A stretch of 64,000 bases of DNA, taken from assembly GCA_938014885.1 (NCBI GenBank), contig CALLQI010000021.1, positions 124,001 to 188,000 of the forward strand, in the 5' to 3' direction. Source of the DNA: an uncultured bacterium. GTDB taxonomy: Bacteria > Planctomycetota > UBA8742 > UBA2392. Made by a program: the position numbers and the translations under genes. How positions within the stretch are numbered: the first letter of the stretch is position 1; each line of letters opens with the position of its first letter. Below, in pieces: positions 34,823 to 44,298 of this stretch. Under the pieces are notes generated by a model. It worked only from the letters and a program-made list of their open reading frames with translations. It searched no databases and was not told where the DNA came from.

Positions 34823-35614
34823 GTGACCGCCCTTGCCGACATGCACTCTGCGCTGGCTCGCGAAACTTGCGAGTTGCTGCACAACGTGCTGCGGCTTTCC
34901 GTGCGCGCCACCACCACTGCGCTCAAGCTCAATCGCGACCTCACCGAGCCTGAGCAGCGCACCCTGATTGAAGGCTTCCGCGCGGCCGCCATGGCCCTGG
35001 ACGTCACCAAACACGCCGCCCAGCGCGAGCGCTTTGGCCTGTCGCAATACTTTCCGCCGCAACTGGTGAGCAACCTGATCCAGGCCGGGCGTGTGCTGGC
35101 GCAGAACACCGCGCTGCTGGAAAAGCGCCGCGACCGCTTCGTGCTCGAGTTCCAGTTGCGGCTGCGCCAGCGCCTTGAGAAGCAACTGCAACCGAGAGAT
35201 CGCGAAGCAGCGCCGCAAGCCGAAGCCAAACCGGACGACGGCGAGCCGCGCTTTGCGTTCACCACACAGCCTTCGCCGGATCAGGGCTACACTGCGCTGA
35301 CGATGCTCGACGGCCGCTACGACGAGATCAAGGAAGCCCTGCGCGAAGCCGCGGCCGAAGAAGCCGCCGAGATCCGGGCACTGAAGGCCGAAGAGAAGGC
35401 GGCCGCAGAAGCCATTGAGCCGCCGGAGCCCGCCCCGCAATCCCCGTACAACCAGTACTACACGCCCGAGAAGGCAGCGCGGATGAGCGCCGAGTTCCTG
35501 GCCGCCAAGACCCGCTACGAGCGCTACGAAGTCGTAAAGCGCCAAGCCCAGGAAATGTTCCGCGACTACCTGCTGAACCCACCCAAACGAGACACGACAG
35601 GCCCACCCGAGTAG
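34823..35614 (+). CDS. Hypothetical cytoplasmic helical protein (263 aa)
   Basis: GTG start with a TAGGAG ribosome-binding site. No signal peptide or membrane segment. The N-terminal 120 residues form amphipathic helices rich in Arg and Leu (ALARETCELLHNVLRLSV). A charged Ala/Glu-rich coiled-coil-like stretch covers about residues 165-205, and a second helical part ends in RYEVVKRQAQEMFRDYLLNP. Both flanking gaps carry hairpin arrays. No family was recognised; the composition suggests a structural or scaffold role. Confidence 0.65.
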   Translation: MTALADMHSALARETCELLHNVLRLSVRATTTALKLNRDLTEPEQRTLIEGFRAAAMALDVTKHAAQRERFGLSQYFPPQLVSNLIQAGRVLAQNTALLEKRRDRFVLEFQLRLRQRLEKQLQPRDREAAPQAEAKPDDGEPRFAFTTQPSPDQGYTALTMLDGRYDEIKEALREAAAEEAAEIRALKAEEKAAAEAIEPPEPAPQSPYNQYYTPEKAARMSAEFLAAKTRYERYEVVKRQAQEMFRDYLLNPPKRDTTGPPE

Positions 35615-35626
35615 AGCAGTACGTGG

Positions 35627-35670
35627 CACGCGCGTCCCGCGCGTGAGTGCCGGCGGCGTCCCGCCGCCGG
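35627..35670. repeat. Two hairpins with GTCCC loops
   Basis: CACGCGC-gtccc-GCGCGTG (35627-35645) and CCGGCGGC-gtccc-GCCGCCGG (35650-35670) are perfect and separated by 4 nt. They lie just after the stop of the plus-strand gene and may end transcription from either side. Further right, GGCTGGAAGCCAATG (about 35745) repeats the string at 34628. Confidence 0.8.
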
Positions 35671-35778
35671 GGGCGGAACTGCAAAAGAGTGCCGGCGAGG
35701 CTCCCACACCACGCACCGGCTGGATTCCGGTGAAACGGCACCGGCTGGAAGCCAATGCCACTTGCTGCGCGCCACCTG

Positions 35779-37641
35779 CTATCGGGTCCAGCGCAGGACG
35801 GGCACCGGCTGGGAAAAGCCTTTGGCGTAGGCCTGGCGGGGTTCGCTTTGCCAGCCTTGTTCGCGCAGGGTTTCGCACTGGTTTGTGCCTTTGGCCAGCG
35901 ACTCGCTGACGAAAATGTCGCCGCCTTCACTTAACCCCTGCACTCGTGCGGCCAGATTCACGGTTGTCCCGAAGTAATCCAGCTTGTCGTTGAGCGTCAC
36001 CGCGATGCAGGCCCCGTTGTGGATGCCGATTTTGAGTTGCGCGCCGGCCTCGTGCCCGTGTTCGCGCACGTAGGCGTCGGTGCGCTGGTGCAGCTCGTCG
36101 GCCGCACGCAGCGCGTTCGTGGGTGACGTGAACACGGCCATGATCGCGTCGCCGATGGTCTTCACGATTGCGCCGCGGTGCTTCAGCACGATCTCATGCA
36201 GCACGTCAAAGTGTGTACGCACCAGCGCAAAGGCCTTCGCGTCGCCGAGCGCGTTGTACATCGCGGTGCTGCCCACCAGGTCGGTGAACAGGATTGTCGC
36301 CTCTTCCACAGCCAGCTTGATGCCCGGTGCCAGCACTTCATTGCTGAACAGGTCTCGGAAGCGCTGGTCGGCCACCAGCTCACCGGCACTCAGCGAATCC
36401 TGCGCCCACTGCACACTTTCCATCACCACCAGCGCCTTGCGGCCGGATTCATTGCCGAAGGTGACTGTGATAGGCTGCTTCGAGCCCACCGTTGCGTCGG
36501 CACCGTGCACGGCGTCGTCGCGGACTGTGAAGTTGACGGTGCTGCCGGGCGCATCGGCCTCAACGTCTACCCAACGGAACTCTTTCGCACCGGTCACGCG
36601 CACGCGATAACGCCCCGGCGCCAACTTGAACGTGAACTTGTGCGACTCGTCGGGCTTGAGCAGCCGCTGGTACACGATGTGCGGCGTGCTGCCGGGGCCG
36701 CCAAGGCAGTAGTGCGCCTCAGGGACTTCGCGAACTTGCGGGTGGGGCGTGAACACGGCCTCAAGGCTGCGGTCCAGATCGACATCAAAGTCCACGTTGC
36801 AGGCCGAACAAAACGCGCGCTCTTTCACTTCACTCAGGCCGGTGAGGTTTTGCTTGTCGCCTCGGCAATGCGGGCAGATCACGTCCCAGCGCATCTTGAG
36901 CAAACCGGCGCGGGTGGCGGCGAGAAAGCTGTTCAGCACGTCGGGAAACGACGCGTGCCAGCGGCGGGCAAAGGCCTTGGGCTGCATGCGGCGCAACTCT
37001 TCGTCAGGTAGCTGGGCGACACTCTTCTCGAGTTTGTCGATCAGCGGTGAATCGAAGAGCTGCCGCGTGCGCTGCGCGAACTCGCGGGCCTGCTGCGATT
37101 GCTGCGACTGGCGGCGCTGGTCCAGCTCGTCCATCGCGACCGGGCGCTCGAGGATCACCGTCTGCTTGGGGGCCGCGGTGCGCCGGGCCAGCAGCTTCTG
37201 GTTCGCGGCCGCAAAGGCCTTTTTGTAGGGGCCCACCAGGTCCATACGGGTGCCGGGGCTTGCCAGCACGCCGATCATGCCCATGGGTTCAAAGGCGAAT
37301 GTAGTGCGCACCGTGCAGCCTCTTGACGGGTCAAGGGGGTCGCGCGGCAACAGGTCGCAGCGGTGACGGAAGGTCTTGAATGCGCCCTTGGTGAACACAC
37401 GTTCGACTTCGTACATCTGCTCGTGGATCCAGGTGAACGGAAATTCTTCGTACTCAAAGCTGAAGCCGAGCTTGCGGGTCTTGCACAGGCGGCGGCTGGT
37501 GCCGTCGGGCTGCGGCACGTCGGTGTATTCGATGGCCGGCACGCCGATGGCGCCATCAATGAGGTCAGTATCGCTGACGACGCGCCACACCTCGCTCAGC
37601 GGGGCGTCGAACTCGACGTCAAAGGTAAAGGACTTGGCCAC
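35779..37641 (-). CDS. Class III adenylate/guanylate cyclase with N-terminal START-like domain and zinc ribbon
   Basis: 620 residues. An N-terminal SRPBCC/START-like domain (about 1-150, FDVEFDAPLSEVWRVVSDT) is followed by a helical linker. Next is a four-cysteine ribbon (CPHC and CSAC, about 263-285) and a beta domain of the DUF5939 kind. The C-terminal cyclase (about 440-610) has metal ligands in ILFTDLVGST and KTIGDAIMAVF and the transition-state Asn/Arg in TTVNLAARVQG. It should make cAMP or cGMP as a soluble sensor protein. The START-like domain suggests a hydrophobic ligand. The GTG start has TATGAT 8 nt upstream and no Shine-Dalgarno sequence. Confidence 0.88.
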   Translation of the reverse strand: MAKSFTFDVEFDAPLSEVWRVVSDTDLIDGAIGVPAIEYTDVPQPDGTSRRLCKTRKLGFSFEYEEFPFTWIHEQMYEVERVFTKGAFKTFRHRCDLLPRDPLDPSRGCTVRTTFAFEPMGMIGVLASPGTRMDLVGPYKKAFAAANQKLLARRTAAPKQTVILERPVAMDELDQRRQSQQSQQAREFAQRTRQLFDSPLIDKLEKSVAQLPDEELRRMQPKAFARRWHASFPDVLNSFLAATRAGLLKMRWDVICPHCRGDKQNLTGLSEVKERAFCSACNVDFDVDLDRSLEAVFTPHPQVREVPEAHYCLGGPGSTPHIVYQRLLKPDESHKFTFKLAPGRYRVRVTGAKEFRWVDVEADAPGSTVNFTVRDDAVHGADATVGSKQPITVTFGNESGRKALVVMESVQWAQDSLSAGELVADQRFRDLFSNEVLAPGIKLAVEEATILFTDLVGSTAMYNALGDAKAFALVRTHFDVLHEIVLKHRGAIVKTIGDAIMAVFTSPTNALRAADELHQRTDAYVREHGHEAGAQLKIGIHNGACIAVTLNDKLDYFGTTVNLAARVQGLSEGGDIFVSESLAKGTNQCETLREQGWQSEPRQAYAKGFSQPVPVLRWTR

Positions 37642-37649
37642 GGGGCAGT

Positions 37650-37655
37650 ATCATA
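37650..37655 (-). promoter_or_regulatory. -10 element (TATGAT) next to the cyclase start
   Basis: TATGAT lies 8 nt before the GTG start of the cyclase gene, so the transcript would start at or within two bases of the start codon. Confidence 0.45.
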
Positions 37656-37697
37656 CAGGCGGAATGCAATGCCCGCAGCAGTTCCTGAGACTCGGGG

Positions 37698-38663
37698 CTA
37701 CACGAAGTGCATCGCGACCAGGTCTTTGAGCGCGATGTGGCCGACCAGCGTGCCGGTTTCGTCGATCACCGGCAGCTCGCCGATGCGTCGGCCGTCGATC
37801 ATGGCGCGTACTGCTTCCGGGGCGAGCTTGTCGCTGCCTACGCTGCGGCAGGGGCTGGTCCAGACGCTGGTGATGGTGGCGGCCAGCAGGTTGCCGGTCG
37901 CGTTTTCCACATGGCGGCGCAGGTCGCCGTCGGTGAACACTCCGCGCAGCTTGCCGTTTTCGACCACAAAGGCAGCGCCGGTTTTGTGCCGCGTGATTTC
38001 GTGCAGCGCGTGGCGCACGGTGTCGGTGGTGTTCACGACTGCCGTGTCACTGAGCTTGCGCATGATCTCGGTGACCTTCATCAGGCTGCGGCCGAGTGCA
38101 CCGCCCGGGTGAAAGCGCGCGTAGTCTTCGGGCCCGAAGTTGCGGGCCTTCATGGTGGCCAGCGCCAGCGCGTCGCCGAGTGCCAGCATTACCGTGGTGC
38201 TGACGCTGGGGGCCATGCCGATCGGGCAGGCTTCGGGCACTTTGCCCATGTCCAGCACGATGTCGCTGTGGCGGGCAAGCGCGCTTTCGCGTTTGGCCGT
38301 GACGCCGATGCACACGCAGCCGATGCGCTTGATGACGGGCAGCAGGCGCGTGAGCTCTTCACTTTCGCCACTGTTCGACATCGCGATTACCACGTCCTGC
38401 GCGCGCAGGCGGCCGAGGTCACCATGCATGGCTTCACTGGGGTGCAGCGCAAAGCTTGGGGTGCCCGTGCTGGCCAGTGTGGCGCTGACTTTCTGGCCGA
38501 TCAACCAGGGCTTGCCTACGCCGGTGACGACCACGTGCCCTTGACAGGTCAACAGGGCGTTTACGGCGCGGTCAAATGACTCATCCAGCAGGCCGGCCAG
38601 GCGGGATACGCCGTCGGCTTCCTGCTTCAGTACGCTGCGGGCGAAATCACGGATCTCGGACAT
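37698..38663 (-). CDS. kdsD: D-arabinose-5-phosphate isomerase
   Basis: 321 residues: SIS sugar-isomerase domain (about 1-180) and a CBS pair (about 205-321). Conserved segments are VVTGVGKPWLIGQKVSATLA, TPSFALHPSEAMHGDLG and SNSGESEEL, and between the domains GGALGRSLM. It converts ribulose-5-phosphate to arabinose-5-phosphate, the first step to Kdo, which WaaA later attaches to lipid A. The start at 38663 fits the family and lies 6 nt after TATAAC. Confidence 0.94.
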   Translation of the reverse strand: MSEIRDFARSVLKQEADGVSRLAGLLDESFDRAVNALLTCQGHVVVTGVGKPWLIGQKVSATLASTGTPSFALHPSEAMHGDLGRLRAQDVVIAMSNSGESEELTRLLPVIKRIGCVCIGVTAKRESALARHSDIVLDMGKVPEACPIGMAPSVSTTVMLALGDALALATMKARNFGPEDYARFHPGGALGRSLMKVTEIMRKLSDTAVVNTTDTVRHALHEITRHKTGAAFVVENGKLRGVFTDGDLRRHVENATGNLLAATITSVWTSPCRSVGSDKLAPEAVRAMIDGRRIGELPVIDETGTLVGHIALKDLVAMHFV

Positions 38664-38669
38664 GGCGTC

Positions 38670-38675
38670 GTTATA
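38670..38675 (-). promoter_or_regulatory. Leaderless-type -10 element (TATAAC) of kdsD
   Basis: TATAAC (5 of 6 to consensus) is followed by exactly 6 nt (GACGCC) and the ATG of kdsD. It sits in the 40-nt gap after the PQQ/TPR gene and gives kdsD its own promoter. Confidence 0.55.
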
Positions 38676-38703
38676 CAGCCGCAACGTGCGACTCGCGAGG
38701 CGT

Positions 38704-41700
38704 CTACTTGCCCGGGCCGAAGCAGAAGGTCTGTTTGTCGCACGACAGCGCGATGAAGTTTTCGATCACTGCAAGCTGCGTGTACGGCGACACGTTGCTG
38801 ACCTCATGCGACCAGCTGAAGCGCGTGCTGCCGTCGGCGTTCAGCACCAGCAGGCGGAACGAATGCAGCCGGATCAGCCCGTCTGAAATGCGCCGGTCCG
38901 CGAACACCAGCACTACTCCGCCCTCAATCGCGGCCGAGGCGCTGAGGTCAACGCGGTCACCGGCGTTGGCGGCCTCAACCGGGGTGCGGAAACTTTCGCT
39001 GCCATCGGCCATGCTGATGCCGAGCACGAACGTGCGCGAATCGCCCGAGCGCTGCGTGATCACCAGCGTGTCCTTCACCGACGCAAAGCCGGTCACGGTG
39101 GCAGCCGGCAGGTCCTTCCGCCACACCTGGCGACCGGTGGCCGGGTCAATGCAGGCGATGCTGGTCAGGCCCAGCGCGATGAAGTTGTCGCCGTGGCGCT
39201 CAAGCAGCAGCGGGTTTTTGACCTTGGTTTCGACCGCGCCCGCGGGCTCAAGATCATCGCGCTGCAGGCGGTGCAGTGTGCCGTTGCTGTCCAGCACGAC
39301 GACATGCGCATCGCTTACCAGCGGCGAGCCGGCGACGCGAACCCCGGGGCCGAAGTCGTGCTCGGCGATGCTGGCACCGGTGTCTGATTGCAGCACCACC
39401 AGCTTCATGCGTTCGCCGGTGACCAGCCCGTAGACGACGCCTTCGGACTGTTCCAGCCATGCGGCTGAGCCGGCCTCCAGGGTGATGTTCCAGATCTCGC
39501 CGCCAGTCTCAACGTCACGGGCGGTGACGCGCACCATCTGCTTTCGGGTGCGGGTATCGGTGAAGCGGGTGGTGTAGGTCAGCATGCCGCCGCTGACGCT
39601 GGCGCGGTCAGGCGCGCCGTAGGTGGTTTCTTCCCAACGCTTGGTACCGTCTTCCGCGTACAGGACAAAGCCCTGCGACAGCACGAACAGCAGCCCGGCC
39701 GGGGTCCCGATCACGGCTGTGACGGAAACTTCGGCGGTGTCGGACCACTTCAGCGCGCCGCTGGTCGCATCCAACGCCAGCAGGTGGTTGCCTTCAATGG
39801 TGCGCTCAGCCAGGTGGATGCGCGCGTTGGCACCCGTTGCCGGTTGCGCCGGAAGCCGCGTGAACTCGCCCCACGGGCGCGACCACAGGAACGACAGCGA
39901 TTCGGGCAGGCGCGGCAACAGGGTGCCCTGGTCCTGCGGGCCGTCGCCATCCAGCAGCGGGCGCAGCATTTCCTTGAAAGTGCGCTGGCGGCCGTTGCGG
40001 GTCATGGTCGCGTCGGGAGCCTCGCGCAGAAGCCGTGACGCAAGCAGGCGGGCGCGCAGCTTTTCATTGCTTTCGTGGTGGCACAGCGCCAGCAGCGCGC
40101 TCAGTTGCAGGCGGCCCTCGCGGCCGGGCACTTCGTCCAGTGCGCGTTGCAGCACGGCCGCAGCTTCGGCTGCCCGCCCGGCATTGAGGTGGTTTTCAGC
40201 CAGGGCCAGTGCGGCTTCGTCGGCGCACAGCGCCAGCGGATAGCGCTGCAGCAGGTCATGGCGGGCGGCATCGGTGCCCTCTGCAAGCAGGGCCTTTGCC
40301 TTTTCCTCCAGTTCCGCGTAGGCATCGCGCCCGAACTGCGTGATCAGCTTGCTTTGCGCTTCAAGCGCCACGGTGCGCAGGGGGCGGCCTTCCCAGAAGT
40401 AGCCGGCGGGGGCGTTCAGGGCGCGCTGCCACAAACCGGCACATTCGGCGGCGTCGGTCTTGGTGCCCAGCAGCGCGGCAAGGCGAATGCCGGCGTGCAG
40501 CGCGACGGGAAGCTGCGGGTCTGAGCCCACGCCGAAATCGGGGCTGTCCGCGACTAGGTCGCGATAGAACTCTTTGAGGTCCGCCATGTTGCCCTGCGAT
40601 TGCAGGGCGCGCTCGGCGCGGTCAAAGCAGGCGGCTCGCTGGCTGCGCGTAGTCGCGTAGCCCTTGGCAGTTTCCACGTGTCCCAGCGCCTCGGTGAATC
40701 GGCGGGCGCGGATGGCCGCGTCGGCATTCTCAAGATGCGCGCCTACCAGCAGTTGTCCCGCGCGGTCGCGCACGTCGGGGCGTGGCGGGCTTGCCGCAAG
40801 TTCGAACGCCTTCTGCAGTGCACGCAGGCCATCGGCGCGTTCACCCAGCCGCAGCGAAAGCGTGCCAAAGCGCAGTTGCACGGCCGGGTCGGTGGGGCGG
40901 GCGACGGACTCGGCGCGCGCGGCCTCAAGCAGCGATCGGGTGTTGAAGCGGGCCGCCAGCTGGCTGTTGCCCGCGGAGTAATCCTTGCCGGAAACCGTGA
41001 AAAGCACACCGTGCTGCACGTGCACCGAATAGCCAACGTTCGAGGCCGCATAGGCAGAGGGTGCTGCGGCCGAGTTGACGACGCGCATCGAGCTGGCGTC
41101 AATTTCGGCAATCGTGCAGGTGGCCGCGCCAAAACCGACCCCCGGCCAGTAGATGTGGTTACCGGCCATGCTGGGGCGCCCGGCAAGCGCCAGTGTGTTG
41201 CCGCGGTCGTGCGGGGTGACTTTCAGGGTTGAGCGTACTTCGCCGTTGCTGACGTTTACGGCCAGCAGGCAACTGCTTGAGGGCCCGTCCAGGCCGCCGT
41301 CGGAGGCCAGGTACAGCAGCCCGTCGCGCATGCCGGCAACTGCACGGGCGTAACGGAGCTGCTCGCGGCGTTTGGTCCAGGCCACGCGGCCGTCGGTGGC
41401 ATCAAGACAGGTCAGCTCGTTGCTGTCGGTGGGCGCGACGATGATGAAGCGCTTGTCGCCGGACTCGGCATAAAGCGTCGGGTTCGTGAACCAGGTGACC
41501 TCACGGTAGTAGGTGTCGATGTACTTGGTGTGAGGCCGCGGCATGTACTCATAGCGCGTGATCCACTCCAGACAGCGGCCACCCAGGTCGACGCACACCA
41601 CGCCGCCGATGTTGGTGCACACGAACAGCCGGCCGCCCACGATGCAGGGCAGGCTGGGGTGAGGCTCGCGCGCCGGGCGACCGAACATGGTGGTTTCCTG

Positions 41701-43230
41701 CTGGCCGTAGCACAGGCGCAGGCGCCAAAGTTCGGTTCCGGTTTCGGGGTTCAGGGCGACCAGGAACAGTTCGGCCATGCCGGGAATGCGCGAGGCAATG
41801 CAATACAGAACGCCGTCGTGCACGATGCCGGAAAGGTAGTTGGTGGTCGCCTGCTCGGTGCCGTCGTATTCGCCGCCGGTTTTCCAAAGCAGGCGTCCGC
41901 TGGCGGCGTCGATGGCGCACATCGCCCGGTGCACCTTCGGGTAGTGGCTGTACAGGCCGAAGTTGTTGTCGGCGTTACGGCTGTGGTAGTGGTCGGTCAG
42001 CGGGTTTTCGATCCCGGCGAACACCGTGCCGCGCCAGATGCTCACGGGCATGGCGAGGTTGGGGTCGGGCTCGCGGTTGCGCCAGTTATGTTCAAAGGTC
42101 GGGAAGGGCTTGCAGGTCCAGATCGGGGCACCGCCCTGCCCGCCCGCCAGGTCATAGGCCACGACCCGGTCGCCGGTGTTCACATAAAACGCGTCGCCGT
42201 CAAAGATCGGCATAAGCGGCGACACCATTGGTGCCGGGTAACGCATGAACGGGGTGTACAGGCGGGTAGCCTCAAGCCCCGGAAGATTGCGCGTCCAGGC
42301 AGTCTCCGTGAAGCTGCCCGGGGCATCGTGTAGGCCGGTGTTGGCGTAGTTGCCACCGGGGGCTTCGATGCTCAGGTGCGACAGCACGCTGCCGCTGCGG
42401 TCCGGCGCCTGCTCTATGCGCTGCTGCAGCAGGGCTGACAGTTTGCGCGTGGCCGTGCCTTCCGTGACTTCGATGTCCTTGCAATCGGCGTGAAGTTGCG
42501 GCAGGCGCGACAGGTTCGCGCGCTCGCCGAGGTCGCGGTAGCAATGCGCGAGCCACGCCACCAGCGGTGCCCGCTGTGCAGGCTCAACCAGCGCTGGACG
42601 TTGCAGAACGCGCTCAAGGGCACGCGCGGCCGTGGAAATTTCGCCCGATTCAAAGGCCAGCGCAGCCAAGTGCAGCGAGGCTCGCCGACCCTGGCTGGTC
42701 AGGCCGAAGCGGCGGCTGACGTTGCGCAGGCCTTCACGGTTGCGGGATGCAAACGCGATGTCGAGCTGCGCCTTGGCCCGGGGGCCGTAGCGCGTTTCGT
42801 AGAGCTCAAGGCCTTCCTTTCCAAGCGCCACGATCTGTTCTTCGATGCCCGGAAACACGCCTTGCCAGCGGGTTGCCATGCCGGGAGTGCGCGGGTCTTC
42901 GCTGACCTGCGTGGTCAGCACGCCTTCGGTGTTGCCAGGCTGGTCAAGCTCTTCCTGGCACAGGTCCAGGATTGAGGCGATCAAGCGCTTGCGTTCGGCT
43001 TCGTCTTTGGTGGCGTTCAACGTGACGCGCAGGTTGGCAATGCGGGCCAATGTGTCGCGCAGGTCGGCGCGCGTAGTGATTTCGAATGCGTTGGGGTCAA
43101 CCTGCGGGGTTTCATACATCCGAAGGCGCTGCGCGCCTGCCATGGAAGCCACCCACAGTGCCGCGCAGCCGACTGCCGCGCCCCAGGACGTGTACCAGGC
43201 AAGTCGGCGGAAAGGCTTGGTACGCTGCAT
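38704..43230 (-). CDS. Giant exported PQQ-like beta-propeller / TPR protein (1508 aa)
   Basis: The N-terminal hydrophobic segment (about residues 14-33, ending SMAGAQ) acts as signal peptide or anchor. Helical TPR-like repeats follow (about 60-260), then a first PQQ-type propeller (about 330-770) with blades such as YDLAGGQGGAPIWTCKPF and LNPETGTELWRLRL. A second helical repeat region (about 785-1080) and a second propeller (about 1120-1500; LDATSGALKWSD, IDPATGRQVWRKDL) complete it. This layout is common in planctomycetes and usually binds no cofactor. It is probably a periplasmic scaffold or sensor. The ribosome-binding site is GGAG. Confidence 0.85.
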   Translation of the reverse strand: MQRTKPFRRLAWYTSWGAAVGCAALWVASMAGAQRLRMYETPQVDPNAFEITTRADLRDTLARIANLRVTLNATKDEAERKRLIASILDLCQEELDQPGNTEGVLTTQVSEDPRTPGMATRWQGVFPGIEEQIVALGKEGLELYETRYGPRAKAQLDIAFASRNREGLRNVSRRFGLTSQGRRASLHLAALAFESGEISTAARALERVLQRPALVEPAQRAPLVAWLAHCYRDLGERANLSRLPQLHADCKDIEVTEGTATRKLSALLQQRIEQAPDRSGSVLSHLSIEAPGGNYANTGLHDAPGSFTETAWTRNLPGLEATRLYTPFMRYPAPMVSPLMPIFDGDAFYVNTGDRVVAYDLAGGQGGAPIWTCKPFPTFEHNWRNREPDPNLAMPVSIWRGTVFAGIENPLTDHYHSRNADNNFGLYSHYPKVHRAMCAIDAASGRLLWKTGGEYDGTEQATTNYLSGIVHDGVLYCIASRIPGMAELFLVALNPETGTELWRLRLCYGQQETTMFGRPAREPHPSLPCIVGGRLFVCTNIGGVVCVDLGGRCLEWITRYEYMPRPHTKYIDTYYREVTWFTNPTLYAESGDKRFIIVAPTDSNELTCLDATDGRVAWTKRREQLRYARAVAGMRDGLLYLASDGGLDGPSSSCLLAVNVSNGEVRSTLKVTPHDRGNTLALAGRPSMAGNHIYWPGVGFGAATCTIAEIDASSMRVVNSAAAPSAYAASNVGYSVHVQHGVLFTVSGKDYSAGNSQLAARFNTRSLLEAARAESVARPTDPAVQLRFGTLSLRLGERADGLRALQKAFELAASPPRPDVRDRAGQLLVGAHLENADAAIRARRFTEALGHVETAKGYATTRSQRAACFDRAERALQSQGNMADLKEFYRDLVADSPDFGVGSDPQLPVALHAGIRLAALLGTKTDAAECAGLWQRALNAPAGYFWEGRPLRTVALEAQSKLITQFGRDAYAELEEKAKALLAEGTDAARHDLLQRYPLALCADEAALALAENHLNAGRAAEAAAVLQRALDEVPGREGRLQLSALLALCHHESNEKLRARLLASRLLREAPDATMTRNGRQRTFKEMLRPLLDGDGPQDQGTLLPRLPESLSFLWSRPWGEFTRLPAQPATGANARIHLAERTIEGNHLLALDATSGALKWSDTAEVSVTAVIGTPAGLLFVLSQGFVLYAEDGTKRWEETTYGAPDRASVSGGMLTYTTRFTDTRTRKQMVRVTARDVETGGEIWNITLEAGSAAWLEQSEGVVYGLVTGERMKLVVLQSDTGASIAEHDFGPGVRVAGSPLVSDAHVVVLDSNGTLHRLQRDDLEPAGAVETKVKNPLLLERHGDNFIALGLTSIACIDPATGRQVWRKDLPAATVTGFASVKDTLVITQRSGDSRTFVLGISMADGSESFRTPVEAANAGDRVDLSASAAIEGGVVLVFADRRISDGLIRLHSFRLLVLNADGSTRFSWSHEVSNVSPYTQLAVIENFIALSCDKQTFCFGPGK

Positions 43231-43416
43231 GATAACTCCGGCTGGAAACCACTACCTAATACGCTTACGGGGCGGCAAATGGTCCGAATTTCCGCCAGTG
43301 TACGCTGACGGGCAGCCCATGCCAGCCTTTCACGGGCAAGCGGCGGAGCCGGCACACTGGATCACGCGGGGAAACGGCAAGGCAAGCCCGCCGGACTAGC
43401 GCAGCTTCTTGCGGGG

Positions 43417-44277
43417 TTAGCGCAACTTCTCCATCGCGGCGTGGATCAGCGGGAAGGCCTCTTCGCAAACCTGGGTGCGTGAACGCTTGCGCGCCTCATC
43501 GCGGTTGTCGCGGCGCACGTCGCTTACCTTGTGCGACTTTTCGGCGACCACGGTGGTCTCGCCGTGGCGGTAGATCTTCCAGGTCAGCTCGGCATCGGCG
43601 ACGGCGTACAGCTCAGCGCCCATGAACGTGGGGTTGTTGGTGATGGTGATCTTGACGGTCACCTCAAGCCGCATTTCGTGGTCGCGGTCGGTGCCCTCTT
43701 TGTAGTCCATCTGGTCAAGCTGGTCTTTGAACCACTTTTCGGCGGTGCTGTCTTCGGTGGTCATCTTGACCCACACCTTGAACATGCCGCGCATCGGTGG
43801 GGGAAGCGGCTGCTCAGGGTCCGGCTTCACTTCAGGGTCGGGCTTCACTTCGGGGTCGGGGGTGGAGTCGGGCTCGCCCAGGCCGGGAACTTTGGGCAGC
43901 GCGGCCAAACGCTCGCGGGCTTCCTTGCTGCCGGGTTCAAGCTTCAGCGCGGCCGTCAGCGCGTAGGACTCCTGCTCGTCCATCGCGAATTCGTGGCAGA
44001 AGTCGGCCAGCTTCATGACGGATGCAAACTTGGTGTAGTCGGTGACGCCCTTGCGCAGCTCAAAGTGCTTGTCGCCGCGGGTGTAGCCCCAGCGGATGAA
44101 AAGCTGAATCCCTTCGCCCACATCCAGCTTCAGGCCTTCCTCGGTGATGCTTACCACTTTACCTTCGAGAATCTCGCCGCTTTTCAGGTGGATGCTTTGG
44201 GTGCCGCTGTCTTCCTGGGCCAGCGCGGCCACACACAGGCAGGCCAACAGCAATGTCGCGGAAAGCAGGCGAGTCAT
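43417..44277 (-). CDS. Secreted protein with SH3-like start and proline-rich linker (286 aa)
   Basis: Signal peptide MTRLLSATLLLACLCVAALA. The first mature segment, SIHLKSGEILEGKVVSITEE with GLKLDVGEGI, looks like a small beta-barrel (Sm/SH3-like) often seen at the start of planctomycete secreted proteins. A helical part follows, then a Pro/Glu/Asp linker with PDPEVKPDPEVKPDPEQP (about 140-160). The C-terminal domain has alternating strands (RLEVTVKITITNNP) and ends in basic helices. The ribosome-binding site is GAGGAG. Function unknown. Confidence 0.75.
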   Translation of the reverse strand: MTRLLSATLLLACLCVAALAQEDSGTQSIHLKSGEILEGKVVSITEEGLKLDVGEGIQLFIRWGYTRGDKHFELRKGVTDYTKFASVMKLADFCHEFAMDEQESYALTAALKLEPGSKEARERLAALPKVPGLGEPDSTPDPEVKPDPEVKPDPEQPLPPPMRGMFKVWVKMTTEDSTAEKWFKDQLDQMDYKEGTDRDHEMRLEVTVKITITNNPTFMGAELYAVADAELTWKIYRHGETTVVAEKSHKVSDVRRDNRDEARKRSRTQVCEEAFPLIHAAMEKLR

Positions 44278-44298
44278 GCGTCACTCCTCAGTGCTTCC

